A stretch of DNA of 64,000 nt from Pyrrhoderma lamaoense (GCA_002794735.1 NBAZ01000001.1:558001-622000), one strand, 5' to 3'; counted from the stretch's first letter, positions 1-11,599 are shown. Translations and numbers: made by a program. The notes: a model not told the origin generated them from the sequence alone.

Positions 1-143
1 GCGCCGGCACCCGCTCTTATAAACATAACACGCGTCCCTTTGATTCGTTATATGTCCACTTCAATTATCATCAACAACGCAGTCGATTACTTCAGTAGCG
101 TTATACTCAGCATCTGTGTAATCGTCTAACCAAGAGTGCACTA

Positions 144-493
144 TTAGATGGACGAAAAGATGGAGTAACGAAAGAGAAGACGTGACTCACTTGTGCTCGC
201 AAATACTTTGTGCGACCACTTCGGTGGACGCGTTACGACCCTGCCTCGATAATAGCACCCATTAAGCGCTTAACGTTTGCGTCGTCTTCGGACGACGACT
301 TTTGCTCGACCTCATCTGAGGTCGCGCCAGTGATGTTTCCGAGTCCTCCGAGGTGGACTCGCCAGCTGTCTCTGTATTTTTGTTCGGTTTTGTCTACAAA
401 TGGCGAAGGTCAGTTTCAGACGGAAACGCAATCATACAGAAGCTTTCACCTCGTCGTCGCGAGACGCTTTGTTGGTTTGACCCTCTTAGGGAT
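144..493 (-). pseudogene. Family copy A: broken short-form member of the 5'-cluster gene family
   Basis: Reading leftwards, a first-exon remnant (493-450) is followed by an intron of exactly 56 nt (394-449, GTGAAA...TTTGTAG) and a second exon. This is the same architecture as the intact copies at 5.7 and 10.1 kb. The second exon keeps recognisable blocks (VKRLMGAII, then VVTRPPKW) that match the family module, but they fall in different frames because single bases are missing near 310 and 255. The start codon position reads ATC instead of ATG. The function of the family is unknown. It could be a live gene only if several indels are sequencing errors. Confidence 0.55.
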
Positions 494-640
494 CCTTATA
501 GTGACGCCAGCGAGAAGCTGGCCTATTGCACGAGTCGCATTTGTCATCTGGCGGTGTCAAACTCGGGGGATGTATCTCAAGGCAGATGATGGTTTGAATT
601 GAACCTATCCCGCTTATATTTCCTGATTTTTATTCCTGAT

Positions 641-694
641 ATTATATAATCCATCTGATAACAGTGTTCTTTGTGTAAAATATCTCGAAGGCTC
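641..694 (-). promoter_or_regulatory. Family promoter block upstream of copy A
   Basis: On the minus strand this reads GAGCCTTCGA, then TTATCAGATGGA, then TTATATAAT (TATA-like). The same three elements in the same order precede copies C, E and F. Here they survive although the coding part of copy A is degenerate. Confidence 0.5.
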
Positions 695-1145
695 AAGGAA
701 GTGCAACAAGTACCTAATAATGACAAATAGTACGTTTCTTTGTTTTCTACGGCTCAGAAAACGCGTCGTCAATGGTGATACTTCCAGTTACTATGGAAGG
801 ACGGGCGATAGTCTGGGTTGCGTATGGCGTGCTTCACAGTATAGAAGAGTCGGAAATTTAGAAAGAAGATTTCTTCAATATTTCAATAATTTCAAACAAA
901 ACAGAAACACATAAAAAAACTATCTTTCATCTTCTAATCTAAAGGAGTTAAATAGTTTACTGATTCCTCTTGGTATATCAGCGAGGAAATGAGAATCCCA
1001 GATATCGGTGTTCGATCAGGGCTACTCCATAAACAACGGTGTAACTGAGGATTAGGGTTGGATCAAATTATTACTATCACAGCTCACTATCCGCCTGTAT
1101 AAATCGCTTATGTCGCAGCATACTGTAATGCAATGAGCTACTTAG

Positions 1146-1479
1146 TCAGAGGACCCGTAAAAATCTTATGTGGCCGTTTGGTGGACGCGTTACGACTTTC
1201 CCTGTAATAATGGCGTTCATCAAACGCTGAAAGTTGATGTCTTCTGGAACCGATGCAATCGGTTGGCTTTCGTACAGGACCGATCCGATGATGCTTCCAG
1301 TCCACTTGGGTAAGGTTGTTGGTTATCTCTGTGCGGTTGATTATTTTTGTCTACAAATGGCCAAAAGTCAATTTCAAATAGGAACATAATCATACAGAAA
1401 CTCTGGCTTCATCGCTGCTGCGAGGCGCTTTTTGCCTCTTCTGTCTTCTAGTGAGCCTCTTTGCGCTTGGAATCTTCAT
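1146..1479 (-). pseudogene. Family copy B: diverged short-form member, probably frameshifted
   Basis: An ATG at 1479 opens a first exon rich in Lys/Arg (begins MKIPSAKRLTRRQKRQK). It leads into an intron ending TTTGTAG at 1351, with a degenerate donor. The second exon ends in the conserved block INFQRLMNAIITGKVVTRPP and a stop at 1146. The start of exon 2 and this block are in different frames. Aligned with copy A, one base is missing near 1303. It is the most diverged minus-strand copy. Function unknown. Confidence 0.5.
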
Positions 1480-1577
1480 TATTAGTAATGTGTCGCTTGA
1501 AGAGCCTCCTTACAAAGTAGCTGTTGATGGTTTGAATTAGGCCCATCTCACTAGACTATCAAAATATTAATTCTGAC

Positions 1578-1629
1578 ATTATATAATTAATCAGCTAAGT
1601 GTTCTTTGTGTGATTTTACTCGAAGGCTC
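1578..1629 (-). promoter_or_regulatory. Family promoter block upstream of copy B
   Basis: On the minus strand, GAGCCTTCGAG is followed about 40 bases later by ATTATATAAT. The TTATCAGATGGA element seen in the other copies is reduced to CTGATTAATTAT here. About 100 bases separate it from the ATG at 1479. Confidence 0.4.
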
Positions 1630-1639
1630 GGGTTCAGAG

Positions 1640-3290
1640 AAGTGTACAAATACGAATGTAGGTATCTCTAATCATATCTTAAATCCCTTGAAGCCCTTCC
1701 TTTTAGGGATTATTCTAGGATTAAAACACGTTATCTGAATTGCCATGTTTCCCAATGCGATTAAAAGTATGAACTGAACGGCGGGGTAGTAATGTTACTA
1801 TTGACATTACGGTATTTTCTCATATCTATGGTTAAAGGAACTAAGACGAAACGACATGTGTATCCATCTAACCTACTAGTAAGAAGGTATTCGAGAAAGA
1901 TATAACACTATTACCCAATGCAGGCGCAACATAGTAACACCTGGAAAGAATAACTCCCTGTTCGACTGATTTAACATGGGGTGATTTTTCACTCTTCCAT
2001 AAATATCTACAAAAGACAAGCATACTGTATCGACCAAAGGGAAGGGGCTCAAGCCTACCGCTGAAGAGCCTCTTGATAGAAATTGCACGCCTGCGCTCAA
2101 AGAGAATATATCAAGAACTTTTGTTGTTTTGTTCAATGGTGACGCCAATGAAAGGGCCTCCTTCATTAGTACTGTTACTAATAATCAATAGTCTTTCTTC
2201 TTCAATATTGCAGGCTTTCCATAATATCACAGCGTGCATATAAATAACAACAGCAGAAAAGGGGGACACGATGATTAAACTTCCATAACATTTCCTGCAC
2301 CGATCCCTATTCACGGCTGACAACTATAACTAAATCCCAAAGTACAAGTGCCACGTTCCTATCTCGAAGCCCTGGAATATAGAAAATAACTAGAGGCATC
2401 AAGCTATACAGAAAGATGCAGAACGTTCTTGGAAGAATTGAGAGTTGGGGGGCATCTAATTCTTCGTCTGGAAGGTGCGAAAGTTAATTCCAAGGATCAA
2501 CTCGTCTATTTTGTCTGATCAGTCTTCAATTCAGGTTGAATTCCCATAGAGGAATCCCCTTCAGGACATGCAAGATGGTCCTACATTACTCGGGAATGAA
2601 CATTCCTTAGCAAATGCGAACCTGGAACCATAAGGACAAGACTCACTTCCTAAAAACCGTCACCATGTTTTGGAATGAGCCATCAGATCCAACACCCCAT
2701 TCAAGGTTAACGATCATATACAATATTGTCGATCTTACTCCACTTAAGACTGAAGAAGAATTAATTTTCTAGCTGAACAGAGGAGAGTTCTGGGTATGAT
2801 CTCTCGCCAGCGAAATGGACCTCTCATTCAGGGTGCCGACTGCACGAGATAGGAAGCAAAGAGATTGTCTAGTATCCCTTAGATGATTATAGGACAATCG
2901 AGGGAAGTATTCACTGCGCTTAGCGTTCAAAATTGCAACTCCTTCAAGAGGTGACAACGACCCCCCGTCTCCGATTGCAAATAAGAGACAGCTTTAGTCA
3001 TTGACGGAAAGCGATTCTCGAAAGTCGATTGCCAAGTAGTGCATATATCGGAATCTTGTCAAGCCTCTTCATAAAGTTTTATGCAAGCAGTCCTTCATCG
3101 AGTGTATCTTCTCAGATATATATGCTCAAAGTGAAAACCATGAATTCTACACAAGACATGTATATTGTTAGCCAACAACGTCTTGTTGGTAAATCCATGT
3201 TTTACCTACGTAAGCACTACGAGACTGCCTACCATGGCAATAAACTTACCACCAAACACAGCTTTTTACCAGGTTTATCTTGTTCCGTAA
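1640..3290. other. No gene recognised
   Basis: Only short open frames (under about 100 codons) with no domain, no splice-consistent extension and no similarity to the surrounding family are seen here. I could not find another copy of the family module in either strand. Confidence 0.4.
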
Positions 3291-3297
3291 GGACTAG

Positions 3298-3643
3298 ATG
3301 ACCTCATTACAACCCAGAGAGATAAGAGATTCTATTCAGTTGTACCTCCTACCCAAGGTCGACTGTAATCAGCCATAGACGGACCAAACCAAGCCACAGA
3401 GACAGTAAACGAACCTATGTCAGACAATTCAGATGCCTTATACAACTCAGCTTCGAACGAGAGTTATCCGAAGACGATGCAAACTACGAGCATCCGATTG
3501 GTACTGTAATCAAAGCCAAGATTTCGATAAGAACACATAAATTTTCGACAAAGTTGGACAACGTATCCGGGAAGAGAGCTACTCGTCGGAGCTGTCGTAG
3601 ACCATTGATTTCTCCCTCATTTTCCATACTTATCCATTCATAA
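3298..3643 (+). pseudogene. Family copy I: old, broken short-form member on the plus strand
   Basis: ATG at 3298 (MTSLQP...) is followed at the expected spacing by an intron-like stretch whose donor has decayed from GT to GA (about 3321) and which ends CCATAG at 3378. In the second exon an Asn/Ser-rich block (TETVNEPMSDNSDALYNS) lies in one frame. The module remnant ELSEDDANYEHPIGTVIKAK continues in another, so at least one frameshift is present. The module still shows the DD-x-NY start seen in copies C and E. Confidence 0.4.
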
Positions 3644-3659
3644 CACATTACCAACTATT

Positions 3660-4970
3660 ACAGTGCTTGCAGTGCTATTTTATTGGTTTCGATATATTTA
3701 TACATCAGTTTCCCAACCAATAGCTCAGAAATCAAGTGGGGAATCCATAGCCATAGCAAGGATCTTCCCAGAAAGAGAAGAGCTGGATTTAGATTGATAT
3801 TTCTCACTAGTTTGCTCATATAACCCTTTCTTTGTCTTTCTTGTATTCCGATATCATGTGAATGCACGTTACTATTATAATCGCAATTCATTAAAATGAC
3901 AACATACCTGAGACTAATCTTATTATTATTCTCAGGTATCAGCTTTAAAGAAATGAACCAGCGCTTGGTCCCAGCGCTTGCAGTAGTCTGTAGATACTGA
4001 TTATACACTGAAGTGTATACTACTGCCTTGACTCTGAACACGCAGGTGAAAAGGTATGCCATGTCGCATCTTAACGCGTATGTTCTGCGTGATGATACCT
4101 CATCACCTGTAAGTCAAAAAAAGACTAAGCCCGTTGAAAAAGGGTTCTTCGCAAGTGCAAAACAGATTAGAGTGATAGAAACGGTGACAAAAGTAAGATT
4201 AATGTGGTATCCCCTTGCGCTGCGATATAATAATATTATGTGAAAAAAAACATGGGGGCAATAACCCAGTGAAGATATCGAACCTGAAGAAGGAAGAGTC
4301 GCTTTACTGGCTGTTTTTTCACGAATTTGAATGGTGTGGCCCGGATCAAAACCAATAAACTCATTACAAGAGGATTATCATACGTACATGTAATCAGCTT
4401 CTAGATGCACCATTAAAATACAGTTATTTGAACATGAGTATAACGGACCAGTTAACTATCTTCTTATAAGTAACCTGAAGGCTGAGGTAAACTCGCGTCA
4501 TCAACTATCAATGAGCTGTAAAGAATATTAGACGTGGTTTTCCTGAATTCGAACTACAAATGTATTACATCTAAGTTGTAGCCGCTGTCACAAGTAGTTA
4601 GTGAACTTCGACTTGATTAATAATCCCTTGTTGGTTCGCTTCGCCAGTCTTAGCGTTGGCTCCACATCTCGGCAAAATTCGTCTTAACTGGAAAGCAGTA
4701 TCAGTAAATCCTCCTAAATTCGTCTCATAAAATGTAGAAATTTTATTACACTCGTTTTAGGGTTTTAGGGATGTATAAGAAGGCGTATACAAGGAACGAT
4801 CATGGCGTGGCAGATTGTGAGTATGAATTACTTTTTTCGTACCTAAGCATAAACAGTTATATCTGCATAAAGAGCACTATACAAAACCTTTTCTCAGTCA
4901 CAATAAACGAAAGGGCAGAAGCAAATCTAGCTTCAAGTTCAAGCCCAATCCTATACTTCTTAAACAGGGT
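3660..4970. other. No gene recognised
   Basis: A 134-codon minus-strand frame (3658-4062) and a 115-codon plus-strand frame (4771-5118) occur. Neither has recognisable domains or a splice-supported continuation, so they are treated as chance frames. Confidence 0.4.
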
Positions 4971-5687
4971 GGCCCCCATAGACACCGATACGAAACAGGC
5001 CTATACAAGAAATCTGACACAACGAAGACGGGAAAGTGGTAAAAAACACCAATTTTTTCCCCCAAGGCTTGCTCGAAAGATGTATATCCCGCAGATAAAC
5101 ACAAGTAACCATTGGTGATGAAAAACGCAGAAGGACGACGTGTAAAAACGACAGCGCTTATTGCGCAGAGTGGCGGAATGTAGGCGATATTGACGACAAA
5201 TGCTCATGATTTCTAATTACAGAAGCGAACACTAGCTAAGACAAAAGAATAACATGAAAACAAATCAAAACAAGAGAAACAATATATAAAGCCACGGCTG
5301 TCAATCCAGCGAAGAAGTACTCGTAGCACAGTATCACCACCATCTTGGGGCCGATCGATAGGGATAACTATCAAGCAAACTTACGAACTTCGTTATCAAA
5401 CGAGTTGATCGTAAATGAGCTCCTGGTTTTCTTCCCACCGAAGCAACCACTCTCCATAAATACGTCCTCATAAAAAACGCGCTATTTTCTTTACTCTAGG
5501 AAACCAATGTTCAGCGTCCCCGTTGACAATCACATCGGCTGGCATATCTTACCATATATACATCGACATTCATGCCATCGCCATCAAATACCGTCCAAGA
5601 CCTTGGTGATGTAGATTCACTACAAGACAAATTAGTGGATTGCGGAGCTGAAAGGAAGGATTGCTTACTAGGACACACAGAGTCGTC

Positions 5688-5989
5688 TCATCCTCCACGT
5701 GTTGGGAGGATCTTGGACCTCCATCTTGGTGTCCTTGTCATAACCCTGCCATCAATTATCGCGTCCATCAAACGCTTATAATTGATGTCGTCCAGTTTCT
5801 CCCCACTAATTATGGAGTCGGCTGTCCCATGTGTCTCTGAACCAGATTCAGTGTCTTTCTCTGTATGACTGTTTGTTGAAGTCTACAGTTGGCCAGTGTC
5901 AATTTCAGATAAGTACACAGTCATATGGAAATCCTTACTGTTGTGTTGTCTTGGGCTGCCATAGGCAGCGATCTAGGAACTTTTGGCAT
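5688..5989 (-). CDS. Family copy C: intact short-form member, 81 aa, unknown function
   Basis: Complement(join(5688..5882,5939..5989)). Exon 1 is 17 codons (begins MPKVPRSLPMAAQDNTT), then a 56-nt GTAAGG...TGTAG intron, then 64 codons and TGA. The protein has a short basic start and a Ser/Thr/Glu-rich linker (EKDTESGSETHGTADS). It ends in the family module, which starts at LDDINYKRL and ends TRTPRW. No signal peptide or membrane segment is seen. The start is supported because copies D, E and F have an ATG at the same place and the same 17-codon first exon. Its mirror copy F is almost identical but lacks one base. I do not recognise the family; a hypothetical, lineage-restricted protein is the honest call. 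Confidence 0.55.
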
Positions 5990-6114
5990 ATTCTGGTAAT
6001 GCCAACGATTTATAAGCTTCTACTTGTGTGCCAAGTGGAGACTGGGGACCACCACAAGATGTTGGTTGAACGTGAACAGGTTTTGCGTACGCCTCATGGG
6101 TTTTCAACATGTAA

Positions 6115-6171
6115 TTATATAATGTCGGAGTTCCATCTGATAATAGGTTCGCTTCCGTTTTTCGAAGGCTC
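6115..6171 (-). promoter_or_regulatory. Family promoter block upstream of copy C
   Basis: On the minus strand: GAGCCTTCGA, then TTATCAGATGGAACTCCGAC, then ATTATATAAT, ending about 125 bases before the ATG at 5989. It is nearly base-identical to the block before copy F. Confidence 0.55.
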
Positions 6172-6888
6172 AGGCAAGTTCAGGGGCTCATATATCAATA
6201 CAAGTGCATGCCTACAATGGCGGAAGATTGACCTGACTATAATTCTTATTTATTTTTCTGCCAGTGATCGGACTCCCCATCTATCCTACCCTGTCTTGAC
6301 TTGCACAAGTCTTTACACTTTTGCTCAGAAAGTGCAATTTTACCATGTTGCTCATAGGCGCATAGGGGTCACAAATACTTGATTCTCAACTGTGGAGGCT
6401 AAGCGATACTAGGACAAAGAATGGCAAGAAACCCAAATATAACTTAATTTATCGTATATACATCAATTTCTGTTATTGCAAGGACTTGGTTGGATGTTGC
6501 ACATCCTGCAAATGAACACACGTTTTCATTAATGATGAAAGGCGCAAAGGGAGAGTGGGTACAGCGCTTGTTGTGTGTTGGAGTGTAGGTACCATCTACG
6601 ATGATGCTTATAATTTCTAATCTAAAGACAAAACAAAAGAATAAAATGGAAACGAAACAAAGAAGACAGAAACAATATATATGAAGCTACGACCTTCCCC
6701 AGCGAATAACCATCATAACGGGATTGATCGATAAGAAATCCGGCAAGCAGGCTTCCGGCCATCGCTGTCGAACGAGTTGGTCGGAAATTGGATTCTACTC
6801 GGTGATGTAGGCTCTCTGCAAGGCGAATGAGAGGTACGAACTGCCGTGATGAAACAAAGGGCGGCGTACCAAAATGCAACAAAGAAGT

Positions 6889-7201
6889 TCATCCTCCCCG
6901 TGTTGGGAAGATTTTGAACACCCATCTTGGTGTCCTCGTTACAACCCTGCCTTCTATAATCGCGTCCATCAGACGCTTGTAATTTATGTCGTCTAAAGAC
7001 GACGTAGATTTCTCTGCACTTGATGTCGAGTCGGTTGTCTCGCGTGTCTCTGAACCAGACTCGATATCTTTCTCTTATGACTGTGTACTATTATCTACAA
7101 TTGACCAATGTCAGTTTCAGATGAGTATACATTCATATGGAAATTCTTACAGTAGCGTTGTTTTGAGCCGCCAAGGGCATCAATCTGGAAGGTTTGGTCA
7201 T
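6889..7201 (-). pseudogene. Family copy D: short-form member with one missing base
   Basis: Exon 1 (7151-7201, 17 codons, begins MTKPSRLMPLAAQNNAT), a 56-nt intron (7095-7150) and exon 2 align without gaps to copies C and E, except that one base is missing around 7085 (ATAAGAG where C has ATACAGAG). This puts the module (LDDINYKRL...TRTPRW) out of frame with exon 1. The module itself is intact up to TGA at 6889. Either a recent frameshift or an assembly error; the indel is not in a homopolymer. Confidence 0.55.
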
Positions 7202-7343
7202 CTTCAAGATATGCCGTCTTGTCTGATGATAAGTAATTGTTTTGCCTTTGTGCCGAATGAGAGTTGGATTGGGAACTTACTCGCAAGAAGATGTTGGTTG
7301 AAAGTGAACAATTCGCGGGGATGTCTCGTGCTCTTTAAGGATG

Positions 7344-7410
7344 TTATTATATAATGTCGGAGTTTCATCAGATTACAAGCTCGCTTGCGATTTTGGGTAT
7401 TCAGAGGCTC
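7344..7410 (-). promoter_or_regulatory. Family promoter block upstream of copy D
   Basis: On the minus strand GAGCCTCTGA is followed by AATCTGATGAAACTCCGACA and ATTATATAATAA. It is slightly diverged from the C/E/F version. Confidence 0.45.
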
Positions 7411-8513
7411 AGACTGAAAGACAATTACATGCTGATGGAATACAGAAACATAATCCGTATTAGGGTTTACAACTGCCCATTGTTCTCTTCCGGAATCAAA
7501 ACTCATAATCTATATTATCCATTGTCTCGGCATTTTTCATACTTCTGCCGAGAAAGTTCAAGTTCGTATTTTTGCCAATAGGCATAGGAGCCATAATTGC
7601 TTGATTCTCAATTGCACAAAGCAAAGGATAAACAGGTAATGGAAAGAAATCCACATATATAACGGCCTCTGTCATTCTAATAAAGGCGTATTTCTCTCAA
7701 AACCATCTCCTTTCACCTCAGACAACTACTTTCGAGGTTTTCGCTGTATTCTGTTCTCGTTAAAATAAGTCTAAGGAATTGTTATTGCCATCTTAACCAG
7801 TTTGATGATTGTACTGTAAAAACGGCTACAACCAAGTTATCGATTGCCTCTATCATCTCGGTGATAAATAGTGAATTACAAGACAAACGGGAAATTTGCA
7901 AGGCCAGAATGAAGGACAGCTAGCTGGACCGCAGCAAGGCAGCTCATTCACTTCAAGGCGAAAACAATGTTGTGTACCGATCTTGGCGTTCCTTTTATGG
8001 CCGTCCCCTATATAATGGTGCCCATTAGACATAACAACTACAATATCATATAGCAAGGCAGCAAGAGTATCTATCGTATCATAAACAATAGAAAGATGTA
8101 CAGCCTATGCTTTCTTTTACAACTTAAGTTACGAGTATGGCCATTAAATTTGTGAGCGGCAGTTAGAAGAGTCGCTATATACGTTGACTAGAGTATCTAA
8201 TGAGATAAGAAACGATAATGGACGTATGCGATATCTGGTTACTTATAATATTCTGGTCTTAAAATAGATAAACAGCATCCTCAGGCTTCCGAGTTTCAAA
8301 TAGAAAAGAAACAGCCCTATCATGGAATCTATGTGCGCTTTAAACAAATCACCACAACTCCTATTCTACAAAACGTCGTACCCCATAAAGGGAGATATCA
8401 AAGGCGAGCAAGTTGATTCGCACCTCTGGATATTCTATATTCGAGTTAAAGAGAGGTAAGTATCGAGATCAAAGCTTTCCTCATAGTCATTTCTCTCACA
8501 GAGCTGGTCCGAA

Positions 8514-9101
8514 ATGGCCGAAGATACAAGCAACGACCGCGCAGAGGTTAAAGTACATGCAATGAACTTAAAATCGTCATTTGAACGACACACTTCATCG
8601 CCAGACAGCATCCCAGAGATAGAAAACTTGCAATACCAAGACATAATACTAAAAGCCACCGACACAACAAGGAACCTGAGTTGGGTTTGCGAAGTAATCC
8701 TGACATCTGCCCCACCCATGATCAGACATAATAGTCAATACTGTGGAACCTAGGGCTCCGAGTCGTCTCCATCCTTCTCCTCTCCATCCTCCCTGTCGTC
8801 TTTTAATTTCACCTTTTCCGAAGAAGAAGCAGAGTCCAGACGCATCCGACTCTAGATCCGACATGTCGATAGAAAGTGATATCATCACGAAAATCAGAAC
8901 AACCAACTCCCTCCTCCCTCTTCTTGACTCACTCATAGAAGCCCAACATCTGATGAGTTCGAAGGAGATGTGTCGTATTCTGAGGCTGATGTCTCAACAG
9001 AAAGAGATGATATCATACATGATATCATCTTTCAAACATCTAAGCTTAACCCCGACCTAATCACATCTGAGACTGAAACTATAGAGGAAGAGGGCAGATA
9101 A
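8514..9101 (+). pseudogene. Family copy G: broken long-form member at the centre of the inverted duplication
   Basis: Three successive frames align in order to the intact long form at 13.7 kb. First comes MAEDTSNDR... to the module remnant (LQYQDIILKATDTTRNLSW) and a Ser-rich stretch, with a TAG at about 8751. Then comes DASDSRSDMSIESDIITK. Last is PTSDEFEGDVSYSEADVSTE to IEEEGR and TAA at 9101. At least two frame changes and one nonsense codon separate it from an open gene. A consensus intron (GTAAGT...CTCACAG) ends just before the ATG at 8514, so an upstream exon may have existed. Confidence 0.55.
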
Positions 9102-9889
9102 AAACCACCTTTCAGAAAGGTGTTCAGTCAGTCGGAGAGTGCTTGCTATTCGTAGCAGGAGAAAGGGTATTTGAGGGGTCTAATTAACATTTTCCTGTAT
9201 ACCAGCTAGCATAAGAAGTTCTTGATAACCTAGATAAGGATTTCGAGCTAAGGGTAAAAGCGTAACTAGCATATATGTAGTGCATTTGTATTACGTTGCT
9301 TTATATATTGTTATCTTTCTGAGCCTTTAAGAAATGTATGCGCAAGCGATGTTTACTATTGGATGGATTTTCACAGTTAGATAATTTCGAGTTCAAAGGC
9401 ACAAGGTACATACGAACATGTTCATCTCATCTTCAGCCAACAGTGATATTAAATTTTCTTTCAGAGATAGTAAAATGCGGTAGATGATGATAAGATCACT
9501 TTAATGGGAGTAGTCTAGACGGTTGCAGGTTGGTATTGAGAGAAAAGGGCCTTTGTTAGAATACTGAAGATCGAAGTATATATATTCTGTCTTGTACGAA
9601 TCTTTCTCTCTTCTTCTCATCTCAGTATATCTTAGTTTTTGTATTTGGGGCCCATTTGCCTACATCATTAATACCCCATACATTCCACCGCTGTGTGTGT
9701 TGAATTGCAACGCACCTATTAGCAAATATATATTCGCCTATTGTTACTGGTGAAATTATGTGCTTCTGAGGTACAAGGACTTGCTCCATGCTCAACAACT
9801 CAGACGAGGTCCGATAATTACAAAGGGTGGTTACTAATTACAATCAGTACCATGATTTTTTCGTATCTCAGTCTCAGTCTGAGCCTCCG

Positions 9890-9940
9890 AAAACCCAAAT
9901 TTGCAAGCGTTATCAGATGGAACTCCGACATTATATAATG
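9890..9940 (+). promoter_or_regulatory. Family promoter block upstream of copy E
   Basis: GAGCCTCCGA (9891), TTATCAGATGGAACTCCGAC, then ATTATATAAT (about 9930-9939), about 140 bases before the ATG at 10079. Confidence 0.55.
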
Positions 9941-10078
9941 TCACATTTAAAGAGCACGAGACATCCCGCGAATTGTTCACTTTCAACCAACATCTTCTTG
10001 TGAGTAAGTTTCCAATCCAACTCTCACTCGACACAAAAGTAAGACAAAAACAAGCAAATTAGACAGCAAACCTAGAAG

Positions 10079-10392
10079 ATGACCAAACCTTCCAGACCGA
10101 TGCCCTTGGCGGCTCAAAACAACATAACAGTAAGGATTTCCATATGATTGTATACTTATCTGAAATTGACATTGGCCAATTGTAGACAACTATAGACAAT
10201 CGTATAGAAAAAGACACAGAGTCTGGTACAGATACATGTGACACAGCCAACCCCTCGCCAAGAAGAGAGAAACCAGTCTCATCCTCAGACGACTTGAACT
10301 ATAAGCGTCTGATGGACGCGATTATAGAGGGTAGGGTTGTAACGAGGACACCAAGATGGGTGTTCAAAATCTTCTCATCACGTGGAGATTGA
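10079..10392 (+). CDS. Family copy E: intact short-form member, 85 aa, unknown function
   Basis: join(10079..10129,10186..10392). Exon 1 has 17 codons (begins MTKPSRPMPLAAQNNIT). The intron is 56 nt (10130-10185). Exon 2 encodes a polar linker (IEKDTESGTDTCDTANPS) followed by the module from LNYKRLMDAII to TRTPRW and a short basic tail, ending TGA. The module has the same length as in the long-form protein at 13.7 kb with no gap. No secretion or membrane signal is seen. A further conserved GT-AG intron appears to lie just after the stop (GTAGGT...CTTGCAG, about 10411-10463), as in the other copies. Function not known. Confidence 0.55.
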
Positions 10393-11107
10393 ACTGCTTC
10401 ATTGCGTCCTGGTAGGTTGTCCTTTGTTTCATCACCGCAGTTTATCCCTCTCATTCGCCTTGCAGCGAGCCTACATCATCGAATAGAATTTGATTTCTGA
10501 CCAAGTCGTTCAACAGCGAAGCTCGTAAGCTTGTTTGCAAGATTTCCAATCGATCAATCCTGGGATGATGGTTCTTCGCTGGGGTCGGACGTGGCTTTAA
10601 ATATATTGTTTCTGTCTTGTTCTGTTCCGTTTTCATGTTCTTCTTTCGTATTGTCTTGAATAATATTCGTTCCTAAACATCATAAGCATTGTCGTTGATG
10701 GCACCTACAGTCCACCACACAACGCAATAAGCGTTGTCGCTCCTACCCAGGCTCCTCTGCGCCTTTCACCATTTGTGGAGACTTGTGCTCAACGCAGGAT
10801 GTACAACATCCAACAAGTCCTGGCGATAACAGAAACTAATGTATATTTGGGTTTCTTGCCATTCTTTGTCCTAGTATCCCTTAGTCTCCGCAGTTGAGAA
10901 TCAAGTATTTGTGATTCCTATGCGCCTATGAGCAACAGTACAAACTTTCACTTTCTGTGCAGAAGCATAAAACTTGTGCACGCCAAGACAGGGGAGGATC
11001 TATCAAAAGTCCAATCACTGAAGATATAAATAAGAAACATAGTCAGGTCAATCTTCCGTCATTGTAGGTATGTATTTGTATTGATATATGAGCCCCTTGA
11101 CTTGCCT

Positions 11108-11165
11108 GAGCCTTCGAAAAACGGAAGCGAACCTATTATCAGATGGAACTCCGACATTATATAAT
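11108..11165 (+). promoter_or_regulatory. Family promoter block upstream of copy F
   Basis: GAGCCTTCGA at 11108, TTATCAGATGGAACTCCGAC at about 11136, ATTATATAAT at 11156, about 135 bases before the ATG at 11299. Confidence 0.55.
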
Positions 11166-11298
11166 TACATGTTGAAAACCCATGAGGCGTACGCGAAACT
11201 TGTTAACTTTAACCAACATCTTTTAGGTGGTCCCCATTCCAAACTCCACTCAGCACATAAGTAAATTAAAGCTTATAAAGCATCGATCTTAGTAAATT

Positions 11299-11599
11299 AT
11301 GCCAAAAGTCGCTAGATCGTTGCCGAAGGCAGCCCGAGACAACACAACAGTAAGGATTTCCATATGACTGTGTACTTATCTGAAATTGACACTGGCCAAC
11401 TGTAGACTTCAACAAACAGCATACAGAGAAAGACACTGAATCTAGTTCAGAGACACACGGGACAGCCGACTCCATAATTAGTGGGGAGAAACTGGACGAC
11501 ATCAATTATAAGCGTTTGATGGACGCGATAATTGATGGCAGGGTTATGACAAGGACACCAAGATGGACGTCCAAGATCTTCCCAACACGTGGAGGATGA
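11299..11599 (+). pseudogene. Family copy F: near-identical mirror of copy C with one missing base
   Basis: Exon 1 (11299-11349, 17 codons, begins MPKVARSLPKAARDNTT), a 56-nt intron (11350-11405) and exon 2 match copy C almost base for base. The exception is one T absent near 11422 (AACAGCATACAG where C has AACAGTCATACAG). The loss shifts the frame before the module. Only a handful of substitutions separate the pair, so the indel is recent or artefactual. Confidence 0.55.

Larger units (their letters stand above)
4975..7440 (+). repeat. Left arm of a 2.4-kb inverted duplication
   Basis: The reverse complement of this stretch closely matches 9870-12290. Matching landmarks include the GAGCATTTGTCGTCAATATC block (about 5180 against 12080), the TATGGAGAGTGGTTGCTTCG block (about 5450 against 11830), the whole of copy C against copy F, and copy D against copy E. 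The arms carry two family genes each and face each other across about 2.4 kb holding copy G. Similarity fades outside about 4975 and 7440. Confidence 0.75.

Noticed and set aside
1..200. Window edge as a telomere
   Set aside because: No TTAGGG-type tandem repeats at either edge; subtelomeric location of the family is only a guess.
3658..4062. 134-codon minus-strand frame
   Set aside because: No domain, no splice context, and composition like the surrounding non-coding DNA.
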